The notes: a model not told the origin generated them from the sequence alone. DNA of 64,000 nucleotides from Planctomycetota bacterium (GCA_020849665.1 JADLFX010000004.1:62001-126000); one strand, 5' to 3'. Counted from the first letter of the stretch, positions 17,847 to 26,905 are shown. Numbers and translations: made by a program.

Positions 17847-18398
17847 ATGCGCCTCCTGGTCCTGGGACTTCTCGTCCTTCCCGCGTGCCGCGAGGATCCG
17901 GAGCCCCCCGACCCCGGCGAGGCCACGAGCGCGGCGCCTGCCACGCAGCCGGCGCTGGCCGACGGGCGCATGCTCGAGGCGGCGTTCCCGGGCCCCACGC
18001 ACTCGCGCACCAACCCGGTCCAGACTCCGTACGGCACCCTCGAGCAGCACACGCAGATGTTCCAGGACGAGCACGGTGCCTTCGGGGTGCAGTGGACCGA
18101 GTTCCCCTCGGAGCGCGTGGCACGCTCGTCGCGCGAGGCGATCTACGAGCAGAGCGTGCGCGGTGCCGCGGCTGCGACCGGCGCGCAGGTCCGGGAGCAG
18201 CGCCGCGTGGACCTCGGCGGTGTGGAGGGGCGCGAGGTGCTGGTCGACGACGGCCGCGACCACGCCTACCGGGCGCGCTTCTTCCTGGTGGGCAATCGGC
18301 TGCACCATGCCACCGTGGCGACCACGCCCGCGCGCATGGCCGAGCCCCGGGTGCAGAGCTTCTTCGACTCGCTGCGGCTCGTGCCCAGGAAGCCCTGA
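17847..18398 (+). CDS. putative lipoprotein, 183 aa
   Basis: The signal peptide ends in a lipobox at C14 (LLVLPAC). A Pro/Glu/Thr linker follows, then a compact alpha/beta domain with alternating strands (FGVQWTEFPSE, GVEGREVLVDDG, YRARFFLVGNRLHHATV) and a final helix (VQSFFDSLRLVP). The last segment is typical of small 'PsbP-like' or DUF1795-like lipoprotein domains that end with a 'FFxSFRL' helix, but I do not assign a family. Envelope location is well supported; function is unknown. Confidence 0.7.
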   Translation: MRLLVLGLLVLPACREDPEPPDPGEATSAAPATQPALADGRMLEAAFPGPTHSRTNPVQTPYGTLEQHTQMFQDEHGAFGVQWTEFPSERVARSSREAIYEQSVRGAAAATGAQVREQRRVDLGGVEGREVLVDDGRDHAYRARFFLVGNRLHHATVATTPARMAEPRVQSFFDSLRLVPRKP

Positions 18399-18473
18399 CG
18401 CAGGGCGCGGCGGCGGCGGGCGGGCCGCTGCATCCGTCCCGTGCCCGCACAGGACGCGGACGCTGCCAGCCCC

Positions 18474-19301
18474 TCACTCCGCGATCCCCGCCTCCACGTC
18501 CACGCTCACCGGGCAGTGGTCGGAGCCCTGGACCTTCGGATGCAGCGCCGCGGCGCGCACGAAGGGCCGCGCCGCCGCGCACGCGAACACGTAGTCGATC
18601 CTCCAGCCGACGTTGCGCTGGCGCGCACCCTGGCGCTGGCTCCACCAGGAGTAGTGACCGCCGCGGTCCTCGAACAAGCGGAAGGTGTCGTGCCAGCCGG
18701 TGGCCACCCAGCGGTCCAGCTCCGCGCACTCCTCGGGCAGGAACCCGCTGGTGCCGCGGTTCTCGCGCGGCCGGGCGAGGTCGATCTCCCTGTGCGCGGT
18801 GTTGAAGTCGCCCATCACCAGCACGCGCAGGCCGCGCGCGCGCTCGCGCTCCAGGCGCCGATGCAGGGTGCGGTAGAACTCGAGCTTGAACGGCACGCGA
18901 CCGTTGTCGCGCTCCTTGCCGCTGCCGTTGGGGAAGTACACGTTGGCGATCAGGAGCCGGCCGGTGCGCGCCAGTTGGACGCGCCCCTCGGCGTCGAACT
19001 CGGGCAGGCCCAGGGAGGTCTCGACGGCCGCGAAGGGCCGGCGCGCGTAGAGCGCCACGCCGCTGTAGCCCGGACGCTGCGCCGGCGCGAAGTGCACGTG
19101 CCAGCCGCGCGGTGCGGCCACCTCGGGCCGAAGCTGCTCCGGCGCGGCGCGCACCTCCTGCAGGCCGACGACGTGGGCGCGGCTGCGCCGCAGCCACTGG
19201 AGGAACCCCTTCTCCGCGCACGCGCGCAGGCCGTTCACGTTCCACGACACCACGCGCAGCGGGCCCGCGGGCGCACCGGCGGCACGACTGGGGCGCACCA
19301 C
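18474..19301 (-). CDS. xth: exodeoxyribonuclease III-type AP endonuclease
   Basis: A 275-residue endonuclease/exonuclease/phosphatase-fold enzyme starting at GTG. VVSWNVNGLRA holds the metal-binding Asn, VVGLQEVRA the metal-binding Glu, NVYFPNGSGKERDN and MGDFNTAHREIDLARP the catalytic Tyr/Asp/Asn set, and GSDHCPV the catalytic His. Family members cut DNA at abasic sites and trim 3' ends in base-excision repair. It begins 4 bases after the proS stop on the same strand, so the two are co-transcribed. A second family member is at 45227. Confidence 0.93.
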   Translation of the reverse strand: MVRPSRAAGAPAGPLRVVSWNVNGLRACAEKGFLQWLRRSRAHVVGLQEVRAAPEQLRPEVAAPRGWHVHFAPAQRPGYSGVALYARRPFAAVETSLGLPEFDAEGRVQLARTGRLLIANVYFPNGSGKERDNGRVPFKLEFYRTLHRRLERERARGLRVLVMGDFNTAHREIDLARPRENRGTSGFLPEECAELDRWVATGWHDTFRLFEDRGGHYSWWSQRQGARQRNVGWRIDYVFACAAARPFVRAAALHPKVQGSDHCPVSVDVEAGIAE

Positions 19302-19305
19302 GGCC

Positions 19306-21027
19306 TCAGCCCCGCAGCGCTTCCTGCACCCGCGCGACGACGTCGGCGGCGGGGATCTCGCTCTTCACGCTGCCGCGGCGCACCACGAACTCCACCACGC
19401 CCTCCTCGGCGCGGCGGCCCACGATGACCTGCACGGGGAAGCCCAGCAGGTCCAGGTCCTTGAACTTGGCGCCGGGCGAGAGCGGCCGGTCGTCGAGGCA
19501 CACGTCCAGGCCCGCGGCCTGCAGGCGCCCGTGGAGGTCCTCGCCCAGCTTCGATTGCGCCTCGCGCTTGATGTCCAGGATCGCCACCGCCACGACGAAC
19601 GGCGCGATCGCCGCGGGCCACACCATGCCCTTCTCGTCGTGATTCTGCTCGATCGCCGCGGCGGCCGTGCGGCTCACGCCGATCCCGTAGCAGCCCATCA
19701 CGAACGGCTGCGGCTTGCCGTTCTCGGCCATGAACGTGGCGCCCATCGCGGTCGAGTACTTGGTGCCGAGCTTGAAGATGTGGCCCACTTCGATGCCGCG
19801 CGCCTGGCGCAGCGGACCCTTGCCATCGGGCGAGGTCTCTCCGGCGCGCGCGGTGCGCAGGTCGTGGAACTCGGGCATCCGGCAATCGCGGCCCAGGTTG
19901 ACGTCGAGGCAGTGGAAGCCGGTCTCGTTGCAGCCGGTGAGCAGGTTGGTGCGCCCCTGCACGGTGAGGTCGGCGAGCAGGCGCACCTTCACGCCCAGGT
20001 TCACCGGCCCGGCGAACCCCACCTCGGCGCCGGTGGCGGCCCGGATCGACGCCTCGTCGGCGAGCTTCAGGGAGAGGCAGTTGAGCGCGTTGGCGAGCTT
20101 CACCTCGTTGATCTCGAGGTCGCCGCGCATCAACACCGCCACCACCTCCTCGCGGTCGTGCCACACCGCCTTGTAGAGCACCGTCTTGGCCATCGCCGCG
20201 GCCGGCAGACGGAAGAACTCCTCCAGCTGCTGCACCGACCGGATCTCCGGCGTGGCGTGCTTCGCCATCGGTCGCGCCGGCCCGCCCTCGGGCGCCGCGG
20301 GCGCGACCGATGTGGCCTTCTCGACGTTGGCGGCGTAGCCGCTCTCCGCGCAGTAGAGGATCGTGTCCTCGCCGGTGTCGGCGAGGACCATGAACTCCTC
20401 GCTGCCGCTGCCGCCGATCGCGCCGGCATCGGCCTGCACCACGCGGAACTTCAGGCCGCAGCGCTCGAAGATGCGCCGGTAGGCGCGGTCCATGCGCGCG
20501 TACGCGGCATCGAGGCCCTTCTGGTCCGCGTCGAACGAGTACGCGTCCATCATGATGAACTCGCGCCCGCGCATGAGGCCGAAGCGCGGCCGGATCTCGT
20601 CCCGGAACTTGTCCTGGATCTGGTAGAGGTTGACCGGGAGCTGCTTGTAGGACGTGACCAGCGTGTCCACGAAGTCGGTGATCACCTCCTCGTGGGTCGG
20701 GCCCAGGCAGAGCTCCGTCTGCTTGCGGTCCTTGAGCGTGAACAGGATCCCGTCGTTCACGTAGCGGTCCCAGCGTCCCGACGAGGTCCACAGCTCCTTG
20801 GGCTGCAGGATCGGCATCATCACTTCCTGCGCGCCCTCGCGGTCGAGCTCCTCGCGCACGATCTGGCTGAGCTTGCGCAGCGTGCGCCACATCAGCGGGC
20901 CGTAGGTGTAGACGCCGGCGGCGGTCTTCACGATGTAGCCGCCGCGCGCGAGCAGGCGGTGGCTCACGACCTCGGCGTCGGCGGGGTCCTCGCGGAGCGT
21001 GACGACCAGGAGTTGGCTGAGGCGCAT
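19306..21027 (-). CDS. proS: prolyl-tRNA synthetase
   Basis: A 573-residue class II synthetase that charges tRNA-Pro. Motif 1 is near GVYTYGPLMWRTLRKL, motif 2 is in FRDEIRPRFGLMRGREFIMMD, and motif 3 is near CYGIGVSRTAAAAIEQNHD. Between motifs 2 and 3 is the YbaK-like editing insertion (EIRSVQQLEEFFRLPAAAM onward), and the C-terminus has the anticodon-binding domain (LGEDLHGRLQAAGLDVCLDD). Length and order match the bacterial-type (long) ProRS. It has no ribosome site; GCTACGCT 11 bases before ATG suggests a leaderless transcript that continues into xth. Confidence 0.96.
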   Translation of the reverse strand: MRLSQLLVVTLREDPADAEVVSHRLLARGGYIVKTAAGVYTYGPLMWRTLRKLSQIVREELDREGAQEVMMPILQPKELWTSSGRWDRYVNDGILFTLKDRKQTELCLGPTHEEVITDFVDTLVTSYKQLPVNLYQIQDKFRDEIRPRFGLMRGREFIMMDAYSFDADQKGLDAAYARMDRAYRRIFERCGLKFRVVQADAGAIGGSGSEEFMVLADTGEDTILYCAESGYAANVEKATSVAPAAPEGGPARPMAKHATPEIRSVQQLEEFFRLPAAAMAKTVLYKAVWHDREEVVAVLMRGDLEINEVKLANALNCLSLKLADEASIRAATGAEVGFAGPVNLGVKVRLLADLTVQGRTNLLTGCNETGFHCLDVNLGRDCRMPEFHDLRTARAGETSPDGKGPLRQARGIEVGHIFKLGTKYSTAMGATFMAENGKPQPFVMGCYGIGVSRTAAAAIEQNHDEKGMVWPAAIAPFVVAVAILDIKREAQSKLGEDLHGRLQAAGLDVCLDDRPLSPGAKFKDLDLLGFPVQVIVGRRAEEGVVEFVVRRGSVKSEIPAADVVARVQEALRG

Positions 21028-21038
21028 GAGGGGGCGAG

Positions 21039-21046
21039 AGCGTAGC
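21039..21046 (-). promoter_or_regulatory. GCTAnnnT -10-like element of proS
   Basis: GCTACGCT on the minus strand, ending 11 bases before the proS start codon, with no Shine-Dalgarno sequence between. Confidence 0.45.
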
Positions 21047-21068
21047 GGCGGCGCGCGCGCGACACCAA

Positions 21069-21089
21069 GGCCGCGCGCGGCGCGCGGCC
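21069..21089 (-). terminator. hairpin after the MgtC/DUF4010 gene
   Basis: GGCCGCGC and GCGCGGCC pair around a 5-base loop, starting 5 bases beyond the stop of the membrane-protein gene and ahead of the proS promoter. No T-tract is present. Confidence 0.45.
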
Positions 21090-21094
21090 CGGGC

Positions 21095-22462
21095 TCAGAC
21101 CAGGAGCACGAGCGCCAGCCCCGTGGCCCCCGCCAGCAGCGTGCCGGCGAGCGCCAGGAACACCGTGCGGCCCACCGCGCGATCACCCGACACCAGCACC
21201 ATGCTGGCCTTCACCACGGTGTTGACCGCCACCGCCAGGAAGATCGCGCCCGCGCCGACGCGCGCGTCCAGCGCCTCTTGGGCCTTCACCTGCTGGCCCA
21301 CGGCGACCGTGATCGCGTCCACGTCAACGATGCCCGAGAGCGCCGCGGTCAGGTACAGGCCGGTGGTGCCGATGAGGATCGTGGCCAGCTCTCCGGCGGT
21401 GCGCACCAGGAGGAAGAGACCGGTGAGCTTGAGCGCCGGACCCAGCGCGAAGGGCGTGCTGAGCTTGAGCGCGCCCTCCGCCGTGCCGCCCTTGGCCCGG
21501 CGCGCCAGCCAGAACGCCACAAGCCCTCCGGAGACGAGCATCGCGCCGACCGGCGCGAGCAGCGTGGTGAACAGCGCGGTAGCGAACGCCGCGGACACGA
21601 TCAGGACGCGCAGCGCCATCACGCTGCACGCCGCCAGCACCGCCGCCACGATCGAGTGGCGCAGGTGCGGCGTGCGCCGCGACTGGGCCGCCATGGCGAG
21701 GCTCGTGGCGGTGGAGCTGACCATTCCGCCGGCCAGACCGGTGAGCACCAGCCCCCGGCCGGGCCCGATCGTCCGCACCAGGACGTAGCCGACGAAGCTG
21801 AGGCCCGAGATCGCCACCACCAGGAACCAGAGGCTGTACGGGTTGACCAGGGCGAGGCGCTGCATGGTCGGCTCCGCCACGTGCGCGGCGCGCAGCTGCT
21901 CGGCCAGCCAGGGCCAGTCGAGCGGGCCGAAGTCGCGGTCGGGCAGGAGCGGCAGGAGCACCAGCGCCACGAGCCCGAACTTGACCGCCGCGGCGATCTC
22001 GGCGCGGGTCAGGGTGCGCACGAAGGTGTGCAGCGGCACCTTCACGGTGAGGATCCCGGTGACCACCACGGCCAGCGCGATGGCGAGCGGGATCTGCCCG
22101 GCGAAGCAGAGCACGCCGAGGCCGAACGTGAGGAAGAGCGTGAGCACCGAGGTGGTGCCGTAGTGGCCCGTGGCCCGCGCGCGCACCGCGTAGACCGTGA
22201 CCGCGAACGCGGCCACGGCCACGAACGCCACCACGGTGAACATGCCGTTGGCTCCCAGCTTGGGGTCGAGGTGCTGGGCCGTCGCGCCGAAGAGCGCCGC
22301 CAGGATGTGCGTGCGGATCCCGGCCGGGTTGCGTGCGGCCACGGACTCGGCCGCGCCGTCCGCCTCGGGCGCACTCTTGCCCATCTCGCGCTCGACCCCG
22401 AGGAAGGCGCCGCAGAACAGCGCCGCGAGGTAGCCGTAGACGACGGTGGTGTCGATCGCCAT
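21095..22462 (-). CDS. MgtC/SapB-DUF4010 family membrane protein
   Basis: A 455-residue protein with about 13 membrane segments. The N-terminal third (YGYLAALFCGAFLGVEREMG, GIRTHILAALFGATAQ, TVVAFVAVAAFAVTVYAVRA, TGHYGTTSVLTLFLTFGLG) is the MgtC/SapB fold, and the rest (DUF4010) is another membrane bundle with the conserved NPYSLWFLVVAISGLSFVGYV and GLAGGMVSSTATSLAMA. Members of the combined family are of unknown function; MgtC itself affects magnesium homeostasis and inhibits ATP synthase. The GGMVSSTAT segment is a common signature of the DUF4010 half. Confidence 0.85.
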   Translation of the reverse strand: MAIDTTVVYGYLAALFCGAFLGVEREMGKSAPEADGAAESVAARNPAGIRTHILAALFGATAQHLDPKLGANGMFTVVAFVAVAAFAVTVYAVRARATGHYGTTSVLTLFLTFGLGVLCFAGQIPLAIALAVVVTGILTVKVPLHTFVRTLTRAEIAAAVKFGLVALVLLPLLPDRDFGPLDWPWLAEQLRAAHVAEPTMQRLALVNPYSLWFLVVAISGLSFVGYVLVRTIGPGRGLVLTGLAGGMVSSTATSLAMAAQSRRTPHLRHSIVAAVLAACSVMALRVLIVSAAFATALFTTLLAPVGAMLVSGGLVAFWLARRAKGGTAEGALKLSTPFALGPALKLTGLFLLVRTAGELATILIGTTGLYLTAALSGIVDVDAITVAVGQQVKAQEALDARVGAGAIFLAVAVNTVVKASMVLVSGDRAVGRTVFLALAGTLLAGATGLALVLLV

Positions 22463-22517
22463 CACCTGGGAACGGAGCCCGGAAGCGTATCCGCCGCCCC
22501 CTTCCGCCAGCTCGCGA

Positions 22518-23297
22518 TCATCCGCCGGCGAAGCGCCGGAACGGCCGGATCGTGTCGATCGCCGCGGCCAGCCCGGCGGGCGTGTGGGCGCCGTGCCAGC
22601 AGTAGTCGCGCCCATCGACCAGCACCACCGCCACGTCGCGGCCGAAGGGCCGCTCGGCCAGCAGGGCGTCGCGGTGCTTGCCGGTGAACGCATAGGGCTC
22701 CGAGGGCAGGAGCACGAGTTCCACCGCCAGTTCCTGCACCTCGTCGGGCCGGAGTTCCGGATAGCGCTCCGCGCGGTCGGCGGTGACGTTCACGGCGCCG
22801 GCCCGCGTCAGGACGTCGTGGACATAGGTGTCGCGGTTCACCGCCATCCAGGGCCGCAGCCAGATCGGCAAGAAGACCCGCACGGGGGCCCGGCCGAAGC
22901 CCACCACCTCGCCGCGCAGGATCTGCGCCTCGATCTCCAGGGTGACGGCCGCGGCCTCGTCCTGGCGGCCGAAGAGCGCGCCCAGGTCGCGCACCACCCC
23001 AGCGGCCTCCACCACCGTGCGCGGCATCGACTCGTGCACGGCGCAACGCTCGCGCAGCGCGGCGATGTGCTCGGGTCGGTTCTCCTCCGAGTTGACCAGG
23101 ACGAGGTCGGGGGCGAGGGCGGCGATGCGTTCCAGGTCGGGGTTCTTGGTGCCGCCCACCTTGGGCAGGGCGGCCACCGCGGCCGCGGGCTCCGCGCAGT
23201 AGCGGGTCACGCCGACGAGCCGATCGCCCACGCCGAGGGCGAAGAGCGTCTCGGTGAGGCTCGGCACGAGGGAGACCACGCGGCGCGGAGGGGACAC
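22518..23297 (-). CDS. BtuF-like periplasmic-binding-fold protein without signal peptide
   Basis: A 259-residue class III binding protein (helical-backbone metal receptor): RVVSLVPSLTETLFALGVGDRLVGVTRYC is the classic start, DLVLVNSEENRPEHIAALRE the second strand-helix, and the C-terminal lobe has AVELVLLPSEPYAF and a final helix. Relatives bind cobalamin or haem-type ligands. I start at GTG 23297, directly before the domain; the longer frame upstream starts at TTG and is Pro/Gly-rich. No signal peptide is visible from either start, so this may be a cytoplasmic binding protein, as reported for some orphan members. No permease or ATPase lies beside it. Confidence 0.82.
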   Translation of the reverse strand: MSPPRRVVSLVPSLTETLFALGVGDRLVGVTRYCAEPAAAVAALPKVGGTKNPDLERIAALAPDLVLVNSEENRPEHIAALRERCAVHESMPRTVVEAAGVVRDLGALFGRQDEAAAVTLEIEAQILRGEVVGFGRAPVRVFLPIWLRPWMAVNRDTYVHDVLTRAGAVNVTADRAERYPELRPDEVQELAVELVLLPSEPYAFTGKHRDALLAERPFGRDVAVVLVDGRDYCWHGAHTPAGLAAAIDTIRPFRRFAGG

Positions 23298-23453
23298 GGA
23301 TGAGGATGCCTCGGTCGGGGGCGGCGGGCCGGTCGGAGCGGCGCACCGGGGAGCTTCGCCCCGGCCCGGGGCCCACGGCAAGGTGCGTTCCGGCGCCGCC
23401 GCGGCGCTCGGGATGCACGCGGGGAACCCCCCGCCCCCGTGCGCACGTCCGGT

Positions 23454-23461
23454 GCTAGAGT
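23454..23461 (+). promoter_or_regulatory. GCTAnnnT -10-like element of the subtilase-like gene
   Basis: GCTAGAGT lies 57 bases before ATG 23519, so a leader of about 50 bases is expected. No -35 match was found. Confidence 0.35.
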
Positions 23462-23518
23462 CTTCGCCCGCGCCGGCCCCGGCGCCGCCGACTCTCTCCC
23501 GTGCCAGCCACAGCGTCC

Positions 23519-25270
23519 ATGTCCAGAGCGATTCCCCGCGCGTTCCTCCTCTCCCTCCTCGTCATCCCCGCGGCGGTCCAGGCCCAGGAGCCTGCCCCGG
23601 TCGTGCGGCCGCGCGCGATCGTGCGGCCGGCGCTGCCGTTCGCGCTCGACCCGGCCGCCGCGTTCGCGGACCAGGTGATCGTGAAGTTCGTCGAGGGACG
23701 CGCCGTCCGCCTGCGCGACGGCGTGTTCCAGGGCCTCGGCGCGGACGAGCGCCGCGCGCTGGCCGGCCTGCTGGGCGACGCCAAGGTGCAGCGCCTGTTC
23801 ACGCGCACCGAGGACGACCTGGACGCCGAGCGCGCCGCGCTCCAGCCACGCCTGCCCGCGGGTGAGGCGCCGCTGGCCGACCTCAACATCTACTACCGGG
23901 TCACGACCTCCGGCGCCGCGGCGACCGAGGCGTTGGTGAACGGCCTGCTCGCGCTGCCGTGCATCGAGACCGCCTACGCCGAGCCGCGCCCGGTGCCGCT
24001 GGGCGACATCCCCCCCACCACGCCGCTCTTCGAGAGCGGGCAGACCTACCTGGGCGACGCTCCGGCCGGCTACGCGTACCTGCGCTTCGCCTCCATCGTG
24101 GGCATGCGCGCCCCCACGCAGACCATCGCCCAGCTCGAAGGCAGCTGGCACTTCGGTCACGAAGACGTGGACGGGCTCGTGACCAGCAGCGTGATCGGCG
24201 TGGTCCCCGGCAGCGGCTACGACGGCTGGCGCGACCACGGGACCGCGTGCGTGGGCATCCTCGCCGCGGGACGCAACGCCTACGGCACGCGCGGGCTGGC
24301 CAACAAGCCCAAGGCCCTCAGGCTCTCCAGCCTCGCCAACGGCAGCGCCAACATGATCAGCCTGGTCACCGCGCAGCTGCAGGCCGGCGACGTGATGACC
24401 TCCAGCTACGCGTTCGCGGGCGGCAACGTCCACTACCCGCTCGACTTCTACCAGGCCGACTTCGACGCCGTGCGCGCCGCCGCCAACAAGGGCATCTGCT
24501 ACGCATTCGGCGCCGGCAACACCAACCAGAGCCTCGACAACACCTCGATCTACGGATCGCGCTACCTGCCGGCATCGGCCAGCAGCGGCGGCTTCATCAT
24601 CGGCGCGAGCGACGCGGGCACGACCAACCGCGCCGGGTTCAGCAACTACGGCACGCGCATCGACGCCAACGGCTGGGGCTCGCAGGTCACCACGATCGGC
24701 TACGGCGACCTGTTCAATCCCAACGACGTGCGCCAGCACTACACCAGCAACTTCGGCGGCACGTCGGCCGCCGGTCCCGCGGTGGCCGCGGTGATCGCGT
24801 CGTGGATCGGCGCCGTGCGCGAGCAGAACGGGGTGACGCTCACGGTGGAGCAGGTGCGCACGGCCCTGCGCACCACCGGGACCCCCGTGAACAGCAACGT
24901 CGGCACGCGTCCCGACCTGGAACGCCTCCTGGCCATGCAGAGCCTGCCGGACGGGCTCCTGGTGACCCAGGACGGCGCGCCCGGCGGCGCGTTCACCTAC
25001 GAGGTCCGCGGCAACCCCGGCGAGCAGTACGCCGCGGTGCTCTCGGCCGCGCGCGCCCGCGTGGCGCTCGGCGTCAACCGTCCGCTCCTGGTCGACCCGG
25101 CCACGCTCCTGCTCCTCGGCCAGGGCACCCTGCCGGCCGCGGGCGTGCGCAGCGTGACGGTGCCGATCCCCAACGACCCCTCGCTCAAGGACCTCGACGT
25201 GTACCTGCAGGCGGCGTTCGTGCGCGGCGGACTGCACCTGTCCAACAGCGCGGAGCTGTGGGTGAAGTAG
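23519..25270 (+). CDS. secreted subtilisin-like (S8) protein lacking the usual catalytic Asp
   Basis: A 583-residue exported protein; the signal peptide is MSRAIPRAFLLSLLVIPAAV (cleaved near AQA-QE). After an N-terminal propeptide-like region comes a peptidase S8 domain. WRDHGTACVGILAAG holds the catalytic His (H240), GICYAFGAGNTNQS has the oxyanion Asn, and NFGGTSAAGPAVAAV has the nucleophile (S416). The strand that normally ends in the catalytic Asp reads TIAQLEGSWHFGHEDV, with Gln/Glu and no Asp. It may use E207 or be inactive. The C-terminal 120 residues form a beta domain, probably for surface attachment. Confidence 0.85.
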   Translation: MSRAIPRAFLLSLLVIPAAVQAQEPAPVVRPRAIVRPALPFALDPAAAFADQVIVKFVEGRAVRLRDGVFQGLGADERRALAGLLGDAKVQRLFTRTEDDLDAERAALQPRLPAGEAPLADLNIYYRVTTSGAAATEALVNGLLALPCIETAYAEPRPVPLGDIPPTTPLFESGQTYLGDAPAGYAYLRFASIVGMRAPTQTIAQLEGSWHFGHEDVDGLVTSSVIGVVPGSGYDGWRDHGTACVGILAAGRNAYGTRGLANKPKALRLSSLANGSANMISLVTAQLQAGDVMTSSYAFAGGNVHYPLDFYQADFDAVRAAANKGICYAFGAGNTNQSLDNTSIYGSRYLPASASSGGFIIGASDAGTTNRAGFSNYGTRIDANGWGSQVTTIGYGDLFNPNDVRQHYTSNFGGTSAAGPAVAAVIASWIGAVREQNGVTLTVEQVRTALRTTGTPVNSNVGTRPDLERLLAMQSLPDGLLVTQDGAPGGAFTYEVRGNPGEQYAAVLSAARARVALGVNRPLLVDPATLLLLGQGTLPAAGVRSVTVPIPNDPSLKDLDVYLQAAFVRGGLHLSNSAELWVK

Positions 25271-25294
25271 GCCGCGGCGCCGGCGTGCGCCTCC

Positions 25295-26830
25295 TCACCA
25301 CGGCCGCCGCGGCGTGGCGGTCACGAACGCGCGGCCGTCCAGGACGATCATCGGGTCCTGGCGGTTCTGGGGGTGGTTGCGCTTCACGAGCGCGTAGGTG
25401 TGCTCGGCGCCGTCCGACCCCACCAGGGTCAGCGAGTCCGCGGTGGCGCGCCACGTGCCCGAGTGGCGGGTCTCGCCGGCCACCGAGCCGAACGGGTTGC
25501 TCGACGAGCTCACCGCGTGGAACACGTAGCTGCCGTCGGCCCCGAGGGTGAGCGTGGTCGAGGTCATCGAGCCGCCGCCGTTGGTGGCGTTGAAGTTGGC
25601 GAGGTAGGCCCACTGGCCGGCCAGCTCGGCCCGGCTCTCGCCCGGGGCCCCGGGCTTCGGCGCGGCCATCGAGGCGAGCACGGCCTGCAGCGTCCTGGCG
25701 CGGCGCGCCAGGACGTCCTGGTAGCCGAGCGCCACCAGGGCGCATGCCGCGCCCTGCCCCAGGAACCCGTGCACGCGCACCTCGAGGCGGCGGCCGGCGG
25801 GATCGCTGCCGGTGAACACGTAGAGGCGTCCGTCCACTTCGCCGAAGCGCACCTTCTGCACCTTGCCCTGGCGGGTCACGCCGGGCTGGAGCTGCTGGAT
25901 CGCCTCTTCGACCTGCGCCTCCACCGCCGCGCCATCGAGGGCACGGGTCTCCGGGTCGGCGACCAGGACGTAGGCTTCCTCCAGCACGCCATCGGGATTG
26001 GCGTCGGCGGGCACGAGCAGCGTGCCCTGCTCGCCGTCCTGCATCCGCCAGCCCTTGGGCAGGTCGAAGGCCACGCCGCGGAAGCGTTGCGCCGTCCCGC
26101 CGGGCAGCGGCGTGCGCGCGGCCGGCGGCGTGGCGGCGCCGCCCTCCTCGGGCGCGCGCGGCTCTGCACCCGCGGGCCGGACCTGCGGCGCCTCGGCGGC
26201 CTCGGCCGGCTCGGCGCGCGGCTCCGGCTTCGTGCGCGGCGCGGGCCCGGCCGGGCGCAGCGACGCGAGGATCGCCGCCAGGTCGACGTCGCGCCGCAGA
26301 AGCGTGTCGGCGAAGCCGAGCGCCACCACGGCGCACACCTTGGCGCCGGCGCGGAACCCGTGCACCCGCACCGCGATCACGCGGCCCCCCGGCCCCGCAC
26401 CGGCGAGCGACCACACGCGCCCCGGGAACTCGCCCAGGGTCACGCTCCGTGGCCTGCCCTTGGCCTCGAGCCCCTCGTGCACGGCGTCGGCGAGTTCCTG
26501 CACCGCGTCGTCGGCATCCTCGCCCTCGAGCGCGTCCAGGTCCTCCACCCGCAGCAGCATGTACTTCTCCTCGAGCACGCCACCCGGGGTGGCGCCGGGG
26601 GGCACGAGCTCGGTGCCGTCCGCACCGGCCTTCGGACTCCACCCGCGCGGCAGGTCGTAGCTGACTCCCGCGAACGTGTGCTCGCTGCCCCCCGCGATCC
26701 GCCGCGCCTTGCCCTCCTGCGCGCCGAGCGCCGCGGCAGCCTTGGCGAGCCGGCCGGAGGGTGCCTTGGCATCGGGATCCTGGAGCGTGACGGCGGAGAG
26801 GAGGACCAGACCCAGAAGGATGGTGTTCAT
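25295..26830 (-). CDS. exported protein with a duplicated domain, unknown function
   Basis: A 511-residue protein with a signal peptide (MNTILLGLVLLSAVTLQ). Two copies of one domain follow: copy 1 (about 50-200) and copy 2 (about 245-395) share FAGVSYDLPRGWSP / FRGVAFDLPKGWRM, ELVPPGATPGGVLEEKYML / LLVPADANPDGVLEEAYVL, GRVWSLAGAGPGGRVIAVRV / GRLYVFTGSDPAGRRLEVRV, and a closing VAAILASL / LQAVLASM helix. They are joined by a Pro/Glu/Ala linker. A C-terminal lipocalin-like unit (ELAGQWAYLANFNATNGGGS through GTWRATADSLTLVG) ends the chain. No family is recognised for the duplicated domain. It sits directly downstream of the Lhr gene on the opposite side of a hairpin. Confidence 0.72.
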   Translation of the reverse strand: MNTILLGLVLLSAVTLQDPDAKAPSGRLAKAAAALGAQEGKARRIAGGSEHTFAGVSYDLPRGWSPKAGADGTELVPPGATPGGVLEEKYMLLRVEDLDALEGEDADDAVQELADAVHEGLEAKGRPRSVTLGEFPGRVWSLAGAGPGGRVIAVRVHGFRAGAKVCAVVALGFADTLLRRDVDLAAILASLRPAGPAPRTKPEPRAEPAEAAEAPQVRPAGAEPRAPEEGGAATPPAARTPLPGGTAQRFRGVAFDLPKGWRMQDGEQGTLLVPADANPDGVLEEAYVLVADPETRALDGAAVEAQVEEAIQQLQPGVTRQGKVQKVRFGEVDGRLYVFTGSDPAGRRLEVRVHGFLGQGAACALVALGYQDVLARRARTLQAVLASMAAPKPGAPGESRAELAGQWAYLANFNATNGGGSMTSTTLTLGADGSYVFHAVSSSSNPFGSVAGETRHSGTWRATADSLTLVGSDGAEHTYALVKRNHPQNRQDPMIVLDGRAFVTATPRRPW

Positions 26831-26882
26831 GGCGGCGGGGAAGGGCGGCACCTGCCACAGCGGCGTCGCAGTCGCGAGCGAA

Positions 26883-26905
26883 CGCGGATTCCCTAGGAAT
26901 CCGCG
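26883..26905 (-). terminator. 10-bp hairpin with the Lhr stop codon as its loop
   Basis: CGCGGATTCC and GGAATCCGCG pair perfectly, and the three-base loop between them is the stop codon of the helicase gene (TAG on the minus strand). The structure separates the helicase from the downstream exported-protein gene and may stop transcription or tune the ribosome leaving the gene. Confidence 0.5.
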
